Origin: Streptomyces spinosisporus
Lineage (GTDB): Bacteria; Actinomycetota; Actinomycetes; Streptomycetales; Streptomycetaceae
DNA: 64,000 bases
Reading direction: 5' to 3'
Assembly: GCF_022698145.1 (NCBI RefSeq)
Contig: NZ_JALDAX010000001.1
Span: 682,001-746,000, forward strand
The translations under genes were made by a program, and so were the position numbers. This document shows positions 20,567 through 29,156 of the stretch, piece by piece. Each line of letters begins with the position of its first letter. The stretch's first letter is position 1. The notes beneath the pieces are model-generated. The model was not told where the DNA came from. It searched no databases and was given only the letters and a program-made list of their open reading frames with translations.

Positions 20567-21826
20567 ATGTCCGCGTCCGTTTCCGAATCCCCCACTCCTT
20601 CGCGCGTCGGCGTATGGCTGATCGGCGCGCGCGGCTCCGTCGCGACCACCGTCGTGGCGGGCTGCGCCGCCCTCACCGCCGGCCTGCATCCGCCGACCGG
20701 CCTGGTCACCGAGACCCCGGTGTTCGCCGACGCGGGCCTGCCGCCCCTCACCTCCCTGGTCTTCGGCGGCCACGACACCCTGGACTGCCCGCTCCCCAAG
20801 CGAGCGGAGGCACTCGCCGCGGGCGGCGTCCTTCCGCCGGGCCTGCCCACGGCGGTGGCGTCCGAACTGGCCGCCGCCGACCGGGAGATCAGACCCGGTG
20901 GCCCCACCCCCGGCGACAGCCGCGACGAGGACGAGCTGATCGCCGCCTTCGCCGCCGACATCAGCGACTTCGTACGACGCTGCGGCCTGACGCGTGCCGT
21001 CGTCGTGAACGTGGCCTCCACCGAACCCCCGGCCACCGGACACGCCCTCCCGCCCAGCTCGCTCTACGCGGCCGCGGCCCTGCGCGCGGGCTGCCCCTAC
21101 GTCAACTTCACCCCCTCCACCGGCCTGCACCACCCGGCGCTGGCCGCGGCGGCCGCATCCAGCGGTCTGCCGTACGCGGGCCGCGACGGCAAGACGGGCC
21201 AGACGCTGCTGCGTTCCGTCCTCGGCCCGATGTTCACCCAGCGGGCCCTCGCCGTCCGCGCCTGGTCCGGCGCCAACCTGCTCGGCGGGGGCGACGGCGC
21301 CGCCCTTGCCGACCCGGGCGCCGCCGCCGCGAAGAACGCGGGCAAGGAACGCGTCCTCGCCGACACCCTCGGCACGACGCCCGAGGGCGAGGTCCACATC
21401 GACGACGTCCCCGCGCTCGGCGACTGGAAGACCGCCTGGGACCACATCGCCTTCGACGGCTTCCTCGGCACCCGCATGATCCTCCAGACCATCTGGCAGG
21501 GCTGCGACTCCTCCCTCGCGGCACCGCTCGTACTCGACCTGGCACGCCTCGTCGCCCGCGCCCACGAAGCGGGCCTGTCCGGTCCGCTCGGCCCACTCGG
21601 CTTCTACTTCAAGGACCCGGTGGGGGAGGGGCCTTCGGCCCTGGGGGAGCAGTACGCGGCGCTGTCGGGGTTCGCGGAGCAATTGCGGGGCGTACGAGAT
21701 GTGGGGGACGCCGGTTTGGCCGGCGAGGTGGGGGACGCGGGGTCGGCCGGCGAAGTGGGGGACGCGTACGGCGGAGATCGTGGTGCCGTTCCCCGTGGTG
21801 GGCGCCGACCGGAGCAGTCGCGGTGA
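20567..21826 (+). CDS. Inositol-3-phosphate synthase-like protein heading the EBO-type operon
   Basis: This 419-residue protein resembles myo-inositol-1/3-phosphate synthase. It has the NAD-binding VWLIGARGSVATTVVAGCAAL, the NVASTEPP segment, the GRDGKTGQTLLRSVLGPMF motif and DHIAFDGFLGTRM. The canonical enzyme converts glucose-6-phosphate to inositol-3-phosphate. This copy is translationally coupled (GTGA overlap) to an EboC-type prenyltransferase, so it may make the cyclitol phosphate of the EBO pathway rather than phosphatidylinositol or mycothiol precursor. The C-terminus has a 9-residue repeat (VGDAGLAGE/VGDAGSAGE) and looks eroded or extended relative to ordinary synthases. It starts at ATG after AAGGAGG. 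Confidence 0.88.
   Translation: MSASVSESPTPSRVGVWLIGARGSVATTVVAGCAALTAGLHPPTGLVTETPVFADAGLPPLTSLVFGGHDTLDCPLPKRAEALAAGGVLPPGLPTAVASELAAADREIRPGGPTPGDSRDEDELIAAFAADISDFVRRCGLTRAVVVNVASTEPPATGHALPPSSLYAAAALRAGCPYVNFTPSTGLHHPALAAAAASSGLPYAGRDGKTGQTLLRSVLGPMFTQRALAVRAWSGANLLGGGDGAALADPGAAAAKNAGKERVLADTLGTTPEGEVHIDDVPALGDWKTAWDHIAFDGFLGTRMILQTIWQGCDSSLAAPLVLDLARLVARAHEAGLSGPLGPLGFYFKDPVGEGPSALGEQYAALSGFAEQLRGVRDVGDAGLAGEVGDAGSAGEVGDAYGGDRGAVPRGGRRPEQSR
21701..21764 (+). repeat. 27-bp in-frame tandem repeat at the 3' end of the inositol-phosphate synthase gene
   Basis: GTGGGGGACG recurs at 21701, 21728 and 21755 (period 27), encoding VGDAGLAGE, VGDAGSAGE and then VGDAY. The flanking GGCCGGCGA also repeats. 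Confidence 0.85.
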
Positions 21827-22815
21827 GCGGGGCCGTTGCGCCAACCCCGCGCTCCGGACGCGCGAGCCGCAGACGTGCCTGGGCCGAACTGCTGCGTCTG
21901 CCCGCCCTGTTCACGGTTCCCGGCGACGCGCTCGCCGGCGCGGCGGCGACCGCCGCGGCCCCGGGCCCCCGCACCCTGCTCGCCATCGGCTCCTCCCTCT
22001 GCCTCTACGAGGCCGGCATGGCTCTCAACGACTGGGCGGACCGCGAGGAGGACGCCGCCGAACGCCCCCACCGCCCCCTGCCCTCCGGCCGCATCCACCC
22101 GGCCGCCGCCCTGACCGCGGCCTGCGCGCTCACGGGAGCCGGGCTCGCCCTCGCCGCACGCGCCGGCCGCCCCGCCCTCGCGGTCGCCGCACCGCTGGCG
22201 GCCACGGTCTGGGCATACGACCTCGCCCTCAAACACACCCCGGCAGGACCGCCCGCCATGGCCGCGGCCCGCGGACTCGACCTGCTCCTCGGCGCGGCGG
22301 CCACCACGGGCCGCACCCGCGAGGCCCTGAGTTCCGCGGCGCTGCTCGGCACGCACACCCTCGCGGTGACGGCCGTCTCCCGCCGGGAGACAACGGGCGG
22401 CTCTCCACTGCCCCCACTGGCCGCCCTCGCCACCACCGCCGCACTGGCCCGCCTGGCCACCCGCCGCCCTCCCCGACCCCCGGCAGGCCGCAGGGAAGCA
22501 GCCCCCGGCGGCCTGCCGGGCACCACACCCGAGGCCGGAGGCGCGGCCGTCCGCACCGCCTCCGAAACGACCGCCTCCCTTCTGCGCCCGGCCCTCGCCG
22601 CCGCCTACGCGGCCACCGCCGCCCGCCCCTACCTCCACGCCACGCTCAACCCCTCTCCTCCGCTCACTCAACGCGCCGTCGCCGGCGGCATCCGCGCCAC
22701 CATCCCGCTCCAGGCGGCCCTCGCGGCCCGTGCCGGTGGCCTCTTTGCCGGTCTGCTGGTCGCCGCGCTGGCCCCGCTCGGCAGGCGGTTCGCGAGGACG
22801 GTGAGCATCACATGA
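21823..22815 (+). CDS. eboC: UbiA-superfamily prenyltransferase, EboC / SCO3242 type
   Basis: This 330-residue membrane protein has about seven to nine hydrophobic helices and the UbiA aspartate motif NDWADREEDAAERPHRPLPSG, which binds the Mg-prenyl-diphosphate. The second Asp-rich motif is weak (AYDLALKHTPAG). UbiA enzymes join an isoprenoid to an aromatic or sugar-like acceptor at the membrane. In EBO clusters this is EboC, and Streptomyces members are often called SCO3242-family prenyltransferases. The GTG start overlaps the synthase stop by 4 bp and its stop overlaps the next ATG, so it is in the middle of a tightly coupled operon. The acceptor is plausibly the cyclitol made by the upstream gene (inference). 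Confidence 0.85.
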   Translation: MSGAVAPTPRSGRASRRRAWAELLRLPALFTVPGDALAGAAATAAAPGPRTLLAIGSSLCLYEAGMALNDWADREEDAAERPHRPLPSGRIHPAAALTAACALTGAGLALAARAGRPALAVAAPLAATVWAYDLALKHTPAGPPAMAAARGLDLLLGAAATTGRTREALSSAALLGTHTLAVTAVSRRETTGGSPLPPLAALATTAALARLATRRPPRPPAGRREAAPGGLPGTTPEAGGAAVRTASETTASLLRPALAAAYAATAARPYLHATLNPSPPLTQRAVAGGIRATIPLQAALAARAGGLFAGLLVAALAPLGRRFARTVSIT

Positions 22816-23759
22816 GCGCACACAACGGGACCGCTCCCTTCCGATTCGGCTACGGCACCAACGGACTCGCCGACCTCCGTCTCGACGACGCCCTCGCCCT
22901 GCTCGCCGACCTCGGCTACGACGGCGTCGGGCTGACCCTCGATCACATGCATCTCGACCCGATGGCCCCCGACCTGCCCGCCCGCACCCACCGGCTCGCG
23001 GGGCGGCTGGCCGAGCTGGGGCTCGACGTCACCGTGGAGACCGGCGCCCGCTATGTGCTGGACCCGCGGCGCAAGCACGGCCCGTCCCTGCTGGACCCGG
23101 ACCCCGACGACCGGGCCCGGCGCGTCGACCTGCTGATCCGGGCGGTCCGGGTCGCCGCCGACCTCGGTGCCCACGCCGTGCACTGCTTCAGCGGGATCAC
23201 ACCGCACGGCACGGACACCGACACCGCGTGGAAACGCCTGGCCGACGCGCTCACCCCCGTCCTGGACGCCGCCACCGCCGCCGGCGTTCCCGTCGCCGTC
23301 GAACCCGAACCGGGCCATCTCCTCGCCACCCTCGCCGACTTCCACCGACTGCGCGGCCACCTCGGCAACCCGGAACACCTCGGCCTCACCCTGGACATCG
23401 GCCACTGCCAGTGCCTCGAACCCCTCCCTCCCGCCGACTGCGTACGCGCCGCGGCCCCCTGGCTGCGCCACGTCCAGATCGAGGACATGCGCCGCGACGT
23501 CCACGAACACCTCCCCTTCGGCGACGGCGAAATCGACTTCCCACCCGTCCTCAAAGCCCTCGCCGAATCCGCCTACCAGGGCCTGACCGTCGTCGAACTC
23601 CCCCGCCACTCCCACGCAGGCCCCCACTTCGCCGAACACTCCCTCCACTTCCTCCACCAGACAGCCGAGACAGCCACGAGGACACCCAGCCTCGCCCCGG
23701 TGCCCGCCCCACCCCACGGCGATCCCTCCGCCACCCCCGAAGGGAGCACCCCCTCATGA
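22812..23759 (+). CDS. Sugar phosphate isomerase/epimerase in the EBO operon
   Basis: This 315-residue TIM-barrel protein has FRFGYGTNGLADLRLDDALALLADLGYDGVGLTLD at the N-terminus. Metal-ligand-like segments are VAVEPEPGHLL, LTLDIGHCQ, HVQIEDMRRDVHEHLPFGDGEID and TVVELPRHSH. The fold is that of xylose isomerase/AP endonuclease 2 proteins. It is bounded by 4-bp overlaps on both sides (EboC before, EboA after), so it belongs to the EBO pathway rather than to general catabolism. The C-terminal 40 residues are low-complexity Pro/Thr-rich. Substrate unknown. Confidence 0.88.
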   Translation: MSAHNGTAPFRFGYGTNGLADLRLDDALALLADLGYDGVGLTLDHMHLDPMAPDLPARTHRLAGRLAELGLDVTVETGARYVLDPRRKHGPSLLDPDPDDRARRVDLLIRAVRVAADLGAHAVHCFSGITPHGTDTDTAWKRLADALTPVLDAATAAGVPVAVEPEPGHLLATLADFHRLRGHLGNPEHLGLTLDIGHCQCLEPLPPADCVRAAAPWLRHVQIEDMRRDVHEHLPFGDGEIDFPPVLKALAESAYQGLTVVELPRHSHAGPHFAEHSLHFLHQTAETATRTPSLAPVPAPPHGDPSATPEGSTPS

Positions 23760-24529
23760 CGCACCCGCACACCGCCTGGGACACCCCCGCGGCGAACTCC
23801 GAAGCCACCACCCCCGCCACGGACCCGGAGGGCACCCCTGCCAAGCACCCGGAGGGCACCCCTGCCTCCGGCTCACCTGCCGACCTGTACGACCGGCTCA
23901 GGGCGCATCTCGACGCGGACGCCCGGGACTGGCTCGAGCAGGCGCTCGGTGAGGCCGCCGCACAGCCCGGTATTCGCGGGCCGATCTCCGTGTGGGAGCT
24001 GCGTCTTGCCGAAGCGGGGCGCCGGTGCGGTGCCGAGTACGCCGATGCGGCCCGGGTGCTGATCATGCACTCCGCCCGCGCCGGCACGGACGCCCTCTCC
24101 CGCGTCTACTCCCAGGGCACCGCCGCCGAACGCCGCTCCGTCCTGCGCGCCCTGCCCCACCTGGTCGACGGGCCGGAGGCGCTCCCGCTGGTCGAGGACG
24201 CCCTGCGCACCAACGACACCCGTATCCTCGCCGCCGCCGTCGGCCCGTACGCGGCCCGGCACCTGGCGCCCCACCACTGGCGCCACGCCGTCCTGAAGTG
24301 CCTGTTCACCGGTGTGCCCGTCGCCGAGGTCGCCGACCTTGACCGCCGCGCCCACGCCGACGCCGAACTCGCCCGCATGCTCCGCGACTACGCCGCCGAG
24401 CGCACCGCCGCGGGCCGTCCCGTGCCCGAGGACCTCCACCGCGTCCTGACCCTGACCGACCCCACGGCCACCCCACCCGCGCAGTCCGTCCGGCACGGAG
24501 CGCGCGGCACCGACGGCAAGGAGTCCTGA
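23756..24529 (+). CDS. eboA: EboA-domain protein
   Basis: This is a 257-residue mostly helical protein with no membrane segment. After about 40 residues of Pro/Thr/Glu-rich linker containing a duplicated PEGTPA unit, the EboA-like region begins (LYDRLRAHLDADARDWLEQALGEA) and continues through EWRLAEAGRRCG-like and LPHLVDGPEALPLVEDALRTNDTRILAAAVGPYA helices. EboA is a conserved component of EBO clusters with no known activity. It is placed by the characteristic neighbours TatD (EboB), UbiA (EboC), EboE and EboF. The ATG overlaps the upstream stop by 4 bp and its TGA shares one base with the next ATG. I identify it more from context and helical pattern than from a catalytic motif. Confidence 0.78.
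   Translation: MTHPHTAWDTPAANSEATTPATDPEGTPAKHPEGTPASGSPADLYDRLRAHLDADARDWLEQALGEAAAQPGIRGPISVWELRLAEAGRRCGAEYADAARVLIMHSARAGTDALSRVYSQGTAAERRSVLRALPHLVDGPEALPLVEDALRTNDTRILAAAVGPYAARHLAPHHWRHAVLKCLFTGVPVAEVADLDRRAHADAELARMLRDYAAERTAAGRPVPEDLHRVLTLTDPTATPPAQSVRHGARGTDGKES
23823..23866 (+). repeat. 24-bp in-frame duplication near the 5' end of eboA
   Basis: A 20-nt block is repeated exactly at 23823-23842 and 23847-23866 (period 24), encoding PEGTPAKHPEGTPA in the disordered N-terminus. Confidence 0.85.
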
Positions 24530-25377
24530 TGCGCATCTTCGACCCCCACATCCATATGACGTCGCGGACCACCGACGACTACGAGGCCATGCACGCCGCG
24601 GGTGTCCGCGCCCTGGTGGAACCCGCCTTCTGGCTCGGTCAGCCCCGCACCTCGCCCGCCTCCTTCTTCGACTACTTCGACTCCCTCCTGGGCTGGGAGC
24701 CCTTCCGCGCCGCGCAGTACGGCATCGCCCACCACTGCACGATCGCCCTCAACCCCAAGGAGGCCAACGACCCGCGCTGTGTGCCCGTCCTCGACGAACT
24801 GCCCCGCTATCTCGTCAAGGACCAGGTCGTGGCCGTCGGCGAGGTCGGCTACGACTCGATGACCCCCGCGGAGGACACCGCCCTCGCCACACAGCTCCAG
24901 CTGGCCGCCGACCACGACCTGCCCGCCCTCGTGCACACCCCGCACCGCGACAAGCTCGCCGGGCTGCGCCGCACCCTCGACGTCGTGCAGGAGTCCGCGC
25001 TGGCCCCGGACCGCGTCCTGATCGACCACCTCAACGAGACCACCGTCAAGGAGGCCAAGGACAGCGGCTGCTGGCTCGGCTTCTCCGTCTATCCCGACAC
25101 CAAGATGGACGAGGAACGGATGATCGCGATCCTGCGCTCGTACGGACCCGAGCAGGTGCTGGTCAACTCCGCCGCCGACTGGGGCCGCAGCGACCCCCTC
25201 AAGACCCGCAGGGTCGGCGACCTGATGCTGGCCGAGGGCTTCACCGAGGACGAGGTCGACCGTGTGCTGTGGCGCAACCCCGTCGCCTTCTACGGACTCA
25301 GCGGCCGGCTCAACCTCGACATCGCGGTCACCGAAGCCACCCACGAGGGCAACTCCATCCTGCGGGGCGGGGCGTGA
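24529..25377 (+). CDS. eboB: TatD-family metal-dependent hydrolase, EboB type
   Basis: This is a 282-residue amidohydrolase-like TIM barrel. It begins MRIFDPHIHMTSRTTDDYEAM, with a D-x-H-x-H metal motif, and continues with VGEVGYD, PALVHTPHRDK, LIDHLNE and VLVNSAADWGRSDP metal-ligand segments. TatD proteins are usually nucleases or hydrolases, but the EBO subgroup has an unassigned reaction. Translation is coupled to eboA (TGATG, one shared base). It is cytoplasmic. It ends 3 bp before the EboE gene. Confidence 0.88.
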   Translation: MRIFDPHIHMTSRTTDDYEAMHAAGVRALVEPAFWLGQPRTSPASFFDYFDSLLGWEPFRAAQYGIAHHCTIALNPKEANDPRCVPVLDELPRYLVKDQVVAVGEVGYDSMTPAEDTALATQLQLAADHDLPALVHTPHRDKLAGLRRTLDVVQESALAPDRVLIDHLNETTVKEAKDSGCWLGFSVYPDTKMDEERMIAILRSYGPEQVLVNSAADWGRSDPLKTRRVGDLMLAEGFTEDEVDRVLWRNPVAFYGLSGRLNLDIAVTEATHEGNSILRGGA

Positions 25378-25380
25378 GCC

Positions 25381-26550
25381 ATGCGCTTCCGCCACCCCGA
25401 CGGCTCCACCGTCCACCTCGCCTACTGCACCAACGTCCACCCGGCCGAAACCCTCGACGGCGTCCTCGCACAACTCCGCGACCACTGCGAGCCCGTCCGC
25501 CGCCGGCTCGGCCGCGACCGCCTCGGCATCGGACTGTGGCTCGCCAAGGACGCCGCGCACGCCCTCGTCACCGACCCGTCCGCCCTGCGCGGGCTGCGCA
25601 CCGAGCTCGACCGGCGCGGCCTGGAGGTCGTCACCCTCAACGGCTTCCCCTACGAAGGCTTCGGCGCCGAGGAGGTCAAGTACCGCGTGTACCGGCCCGA
25701 TTGGGCCGATCCCGAGCGACTCGACCACACCACCGCCCTGGCCCGCGTCCTCGCCGGGCTCCTCCCCGACGACGTCACCGAGGGCACCGTCTCGACCCTG
25801 CCGCTCGCCTGGCGCACCGCCTATGAGGAGGGCCGTGCAGAGAAGGCCCACACCGCCCTGGTCACCCTCGCCGAACGGCTCGACGCCCTCGACGAACTGA
25901 CCGGCCGCTCCATCCGCGTCGGCCTCGAACCCGAACCCGGCTGCGTCGTCGAAACCACCGAGGACGCCCTCGCCCCGCTCACCGCGATCGCCCACCCCCG
26001 CATCGGCATCTGCGTCGACACCTGCCATCTCGCCACCTCCTTCGAAGATCCGCACACCGCCCTGGACGCGCTCACCGCGGCCCGCGTCCCCGTCGTCAAG
26101 TCCCAGCTCTCAGCCGCCCTGCACGCCGAACACCCCCATCTCCCCGAGGTCCGCGCGGCCCTCGCCGCCTTCGACGAACCGCGCTTCCTGCACCAGACCC
26201 GCACCTCCACCGCCGCGGGCCTGCGTGGCACCGACGACCTCGGCGAGGCCCTGCACGCCGATGCCCTGCCCGACGCCGGACCCTGGCGCTCCCACTTCCA
26301 CGTCCCCCTGCACGCGGCCCCCGCCGCGCCCCTCACCTCCACACTCCCCGTCCTCAAGGCCGCGCTGACCCGGCTCGTCGGCGGCCCGCACCCGCTCACC
26401 CGCCATCTGGAGGTCGAGACCTACACCTGGCAGGCCCTTCCGCCCGAGCTGCGGCCCCGCGGCCGGGCCCAGCTCGCCGACGGCATCGCCGCCGAACTCA
26501 CCCTGGCCCGCGACCTGTTGACCGACCTCGGCCTGAAGGAGCTGCCATGA
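25381..26550 (+). CDS. eboE: EboE-type metabolite traffic protein (TIM barrel)
   Basis: This is a 389-residue protein of the EboE group. Recognisable segments are HLAYCTNVHPAETLDGVLAQL near the N-terminus, GLWLAKDAAHAL, TLNGFPYEGFGAEEVK, the metal-site-like GLEPEPGC with ICVDTCHLATSFE, and a C-terminal LEVETYTWQALP. It looks like a xylose-isomerase-type barrel adapted to a new substrate. EboE was named for a role in moving a scytonemin precursor in cyanobacterial ebo clusters. In Streptomyces its role is unknown. It overlaps the following phosphodiesterase gene by 4 bp (ATGA). Confidence 0.88.
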   Translation: MRFRHPDGSTVHLAYCTNVHPAETLDGVLAQLRDHCEPVRRRLGRDRLGIGLWLAKDAAHALVTDPSALRGLRTELDRRGLEVVTLNGFPYEGFGAEEVKYRVYRPDWADPERLDHTTALARVLAGLLPDDVTEGTVSTLPLAWRTAYEEGRAEKAHTALVTLAERLDALDELTGRSIRVGLEPEPGCVVETTEDALAPLTAIAHPRIGICVDTCHLATSFEDPHTALDALTAARVPVVKSQLSAALHAEHPHLPEVRAALAAFDEPRFLHQTRTSTAAGLRGTDDLGEALHADALPDAGPWRSHFHVPLHAAPAAPLTSTLPVLKAALTRLVGGPHPLTRHLEVETYTWQALPPELRPRGRAQLADGIAAELTLARDLLTDLGLKELP

Positions 26551-27944
26551 CCACCCAGTCGGCCGGCCCCGACCCCACCCCGCTCCTCGTCCTCGACATC
26601 GTCGGCCTCACCCCCCGTCTCCTCGACCACATGCCCCACCTCAAGTCGCTCGCCCAGTCCGGCTCCCGGGCCGCGCTCGGCACCGTCCTGCCCGCCGTCA
26701 CCTGCGCCGCCCAGTCGACCTTCCTGACCGGCACCCATCCGTCCGAACACGGCATCGTCGGCAACGGCTGGTACTTCCGCGAACTCGGCGACGTCCTCCT
26801 GTGGCGCCAGCACAACGGGCTCGTCGCCGGCGACAAACTCTGGGACGCCGCCCGCCGCGCCCACCCCGGCTACACCGTCGCCAACATCTGCTGGTGGTAC
26901 GCCATGGGCGCCGACACCGACTTCACCGTCACCCCCCGCCCGGTCTACTACGCCGACGGCCGCAAGGAACCCGACTGCTACACCCGGCCCCCGGCCCTGC
27001 ACGACGAACTCACCGCAAAACTCGGCACCTTCCCCCTCTTCCACTTCTGGGGACCCGGAGCGGACCTGGTCTCCAGCCAGTGGATCATCGACGTGACCCG
27101 CCACATCATGGGCACCCGGCACCCGGACCTGACGCTGTGCTACCTCCCTCATCTCGACTACGACCTGCAGCGCTTCGGCCCCGACGACCCGCGCTCCCTG
27201 AAAGCGGCCGCCGACCTCGACGCCGCCATGGCCCCGCTCCTCGACGACGCCCGCGCCGAGGGCCGTACCGTCGTCGCCCTGTCCGAGTACGGCATCACCC
27301 GCGCGGACCGCCCCGTCGACATCAACCGGGCCCTGCGCCGCGCCGGACTCCTGGAAGTGCACACCCAGGACGGGATGGAGTACCTCGACCCGATGGCCTC
27401 GCGCGCCTTCGCGGTCGCCGACCACCAGATCGCCCATGTCTATGTGCGCCGGCCCGAGGACCTCGACGCCACGCGCGCCGCACTGACCGGGCTGCCCGGC
27501 ATCGGTCAACTCCTCGACGACGAGGGCAAGAAGAGCCATCACCTCGACCATCCGCGCTCCGGCGAGCTGGTCGCCGTCGCGGAGCCGGACGCCTGGTTCA
27601 CGTACTACTACTGGCTCGACGACTCCCGCGCGCCAGACTTCGCACAGCTCGTCGAGATCCACCGCAAACCCGGCTACGACCCGGTCGAACTCTTCATGGA
27701 TCCCCTCGACCCCTACGTCAAGGTCAAGGCCGCGACCGCGCTGGCGCGCAAGAAGCTCGGCATGCGCTACCGCATGGCGGTCGTGCCCCTGGATCCCTCA
27801 CCTATTCGCGGCAGCCACGGCCGCCTCCCTGCGAGCGACGACGACGGTCCGCTCCTCATCTGCTCCACTCCCCGCGCTGTCGGTGACCGCGTCGCGGCCA
27901 CCGATGTGAAGTCAATCCTGCTCCGACTCGCCGGTCTCACCTGA
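26547..27944 (+). CDS. eboF: Alkaline phosphatase superfamily phosphodiesterase, EboF type
   Basis: This 465-residue protein belongs to the nucleotide pyrophosphatase/phosphodiesterase branch of the alkaline phosphatase superfamily. LLVLDIVGLTP carries the first metal Asp, VLPAVTCAAQSTFLTGTHPSEHGIVGNGW carries the catalytic Thr/Ser, and the later LPHLDYDLQRFGPD and VADHQIAHVYV segments carry metal ligands. It probably hydrolyses a phosphodiester or phosphate intermediate of the EBO product. No clear signal peptide is present, so I infer a cytoplasmic location. It is the last gene of the seven-gene coupled run that starts at 20567. Confidence 0.87.
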   Translation: MTTQSAGPDPTPLLVLDIVGLTPRLLDHMPHLKSLAQSGSRAALGTVLPAVTCAAQSTFLTGTHPSEHGIVGNGWYFRELGDVLLWRQHNGLVAGDKLWDAARRAHPGYTVANICWWYAMGADTDFTVTPRPVYYADGRKEPDCYTRPPALHDELTAKLGTFPLFHFWGPGADLVSSQWIIDVTRHIMGTRHPDLTLCYLPHLDYDLQRFGPDDPRSLKAAADLDAAMAPLLDDARAEGRTVVALSEYGITRADRPVDINRALRRAGLLEVHTQDGMEYLDPMASRAFAVADHQIAHVYVRRPEDLDATRAALTGLPGIGQLLDDEGKKSHHLDHPRSGELVAVAEPDAWFTYYYWLDDSRAPDFAQLVEIHRKPGYDPVELFMDPLDPYVKVKAATALARKKLGMRYRMAVVPLDPSPIRGSHGRLPASDDDGPLLICSTPRAVGDRVAATDVKSILLRLAGLT

Positions 27945-28044
27945 CGGACCGGCCCCACCGGCCCCTCGGATCCAGGTGATCCGACTGGTCACAAGTGAAG
28001 CACTCACCACTGACAACGCCCTTTGACCCCGAGGAGTTCCAGGC

Positions 28045-29085
28045 ATGAGCCGCACTTCACCGACCGACCCCGAACTCACCCACCGCCTCACCAGACGAGG
28101 CATGCTCGGCGTGGCCGCGGGCGCCACCGCCGCCGCCCTGCTGGGCGCGGCGGCCCCCGCCTCCGCCGCCCCGGCCACCGCGGCGGACGCCTCCGGCCAC
28201 GGCCGCGGACGGCCCGTCCTGCCGCCCGGGCGGCTCGGCGTCCAGCTGTACAGCCTGCGCGACAAGGTCGCTTCGCTGGGCTTCGCGCCCGTCTTCGCCG
28301 AACTGGAGAAGTACCGGTACGACGAGATCGAGTTCGCCGGATACACCCAGGGCACGGGGCCCATCACCCTGGCCCAGCTCAAGCGGCTGGCGAGGAACCA
28401 CGGCCTGAACCCGATCGGCAGCCACGTCGGCTACTACTCCAGCGACCCGAACGCCTACACCTTCGCCCAGAACCTCAACCAGGTCCTCGACGACGCCCAG
28501 GCCCTCGGTCTCAAGCACATCGGCACCGCATCGGGCCCGAACCGCTACGGCAACACCGTCGACGCCTGGAAGCGGGCCGCCGAGGAGTTCAACACCTACG
28601 GCGCCGCGGCCAAGAAGCGCGGCATGAAGTTCTACCAGCACAACCACTCCGACGAGTTCGCCTTCGCCACCGACAACCCCAAGGTCCGCCTCTACGACGT
28701 ACTGCTCGCCGAGACCGACCCCGGTCTCGTCTACCTGGAGATGGACATCTTCTGGGCGTACGCGGGCCAGTTCCGCTTCTCCAAGCGGCCCGACGGCTCG
28801 CCCGCACCCTTCGAGCCCCTCGACTACGTGCTCAAGCAGCCCCACCGCTATCCGCTCTTCCACGTCAAGGACGGAGTGAGCGACCCCGACAACGAGTTCG
28901 GGTACCGCATGGTCGACGTCGGCGACGGCGACATCGACTACAAGAAGTTCATCACCGCCGTGACCCGGCTGCGCGGCGAGCGCCTCGCCCACCACTGGCA
29001 GACCGAACACGACCAGCCCACCGAGTCGTTCACGTTCGCGCGCCGCTCCAGCGCGTATCTGCACTCCCTGCGCGAGAAGTGCTGA
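28045..29085 (+). CDS. Tat-exported sugar phosphate isomerase/epimerase-like protein
   Basis: This is a 346-residue TIM-barrel protein with a twin-arginine signal (LTRRGMLGVAAGATAAALLGAAAPASA, cleavage near residue 42). The mature domain has VQLYSLRDKVASLGFAPVFAELEKYRYDEIEFAGY and metal-site segments FYQHNHSDEFAF, YLEMDIFWAY and HVKDGVSDPDNE. An exported member of this family must act on non-phosphorylated sugars, so an extracellular 3-keto-glycoside or sugar epimerase/hydrolase role fits better than the family name. It lies 100 bp after EboF with its own GAGGAG site and ends before a strong bidirectional terminator. It is the third TIM-barrel isomerase of the block. Confidence 0.88.
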   Translation: MSRTSPTDPELTHRLTRRGMLGVAAGATAAALLGAAAPASAAPATAADASGHGRGRPVLPPGRLGVQLYSLRDKVASLGFAPVFAELEKYRYDEIEFAGYTQGTGPITLAQLKRLARNHGLNPIGSHVGYYSSDPNAYTFAQNLNQVLDDAQALGLKHIGTASGPNRYGNTVDAWKRAAEEFNTYGAAAKKRGMKFYQHNHSDEFAFATDNPKVRLYDVLLAETDPGLVYLEMDIFWAYAGQFRFSKRPDGSPAPFEPLDYVLKQPHRYPLFHVKDGVSDPDNEFGYRMVDVGDGDIDYKKFITAVTRLRGERLAHHWQTEHDQPTESFTFARRSSAYLHSLREKC

Positions 29086-29106
29086 CTTCTTTCGGCGAAC
29101 GGACAT

Positions 29107-29142
29107 GAGGAGGCCCTCCCCGCAACCGGGGAGGGCCTCCTC
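29107..29142. terminator. Bidirectional intrinsic terminator hairpin
   Basis: A perfect 15-bp inverted repeat (29107-29121 with 29128-29142, 6-nt loop) lies between the convergent isomerase gene (ending 29085) and the OFA transporter gene (ending 29157). No U-tract follows, which is usual in Streptomyces. Confidence 0.85.
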
Positions 29143-29156
29143 ACGCGCGCGTGCCG

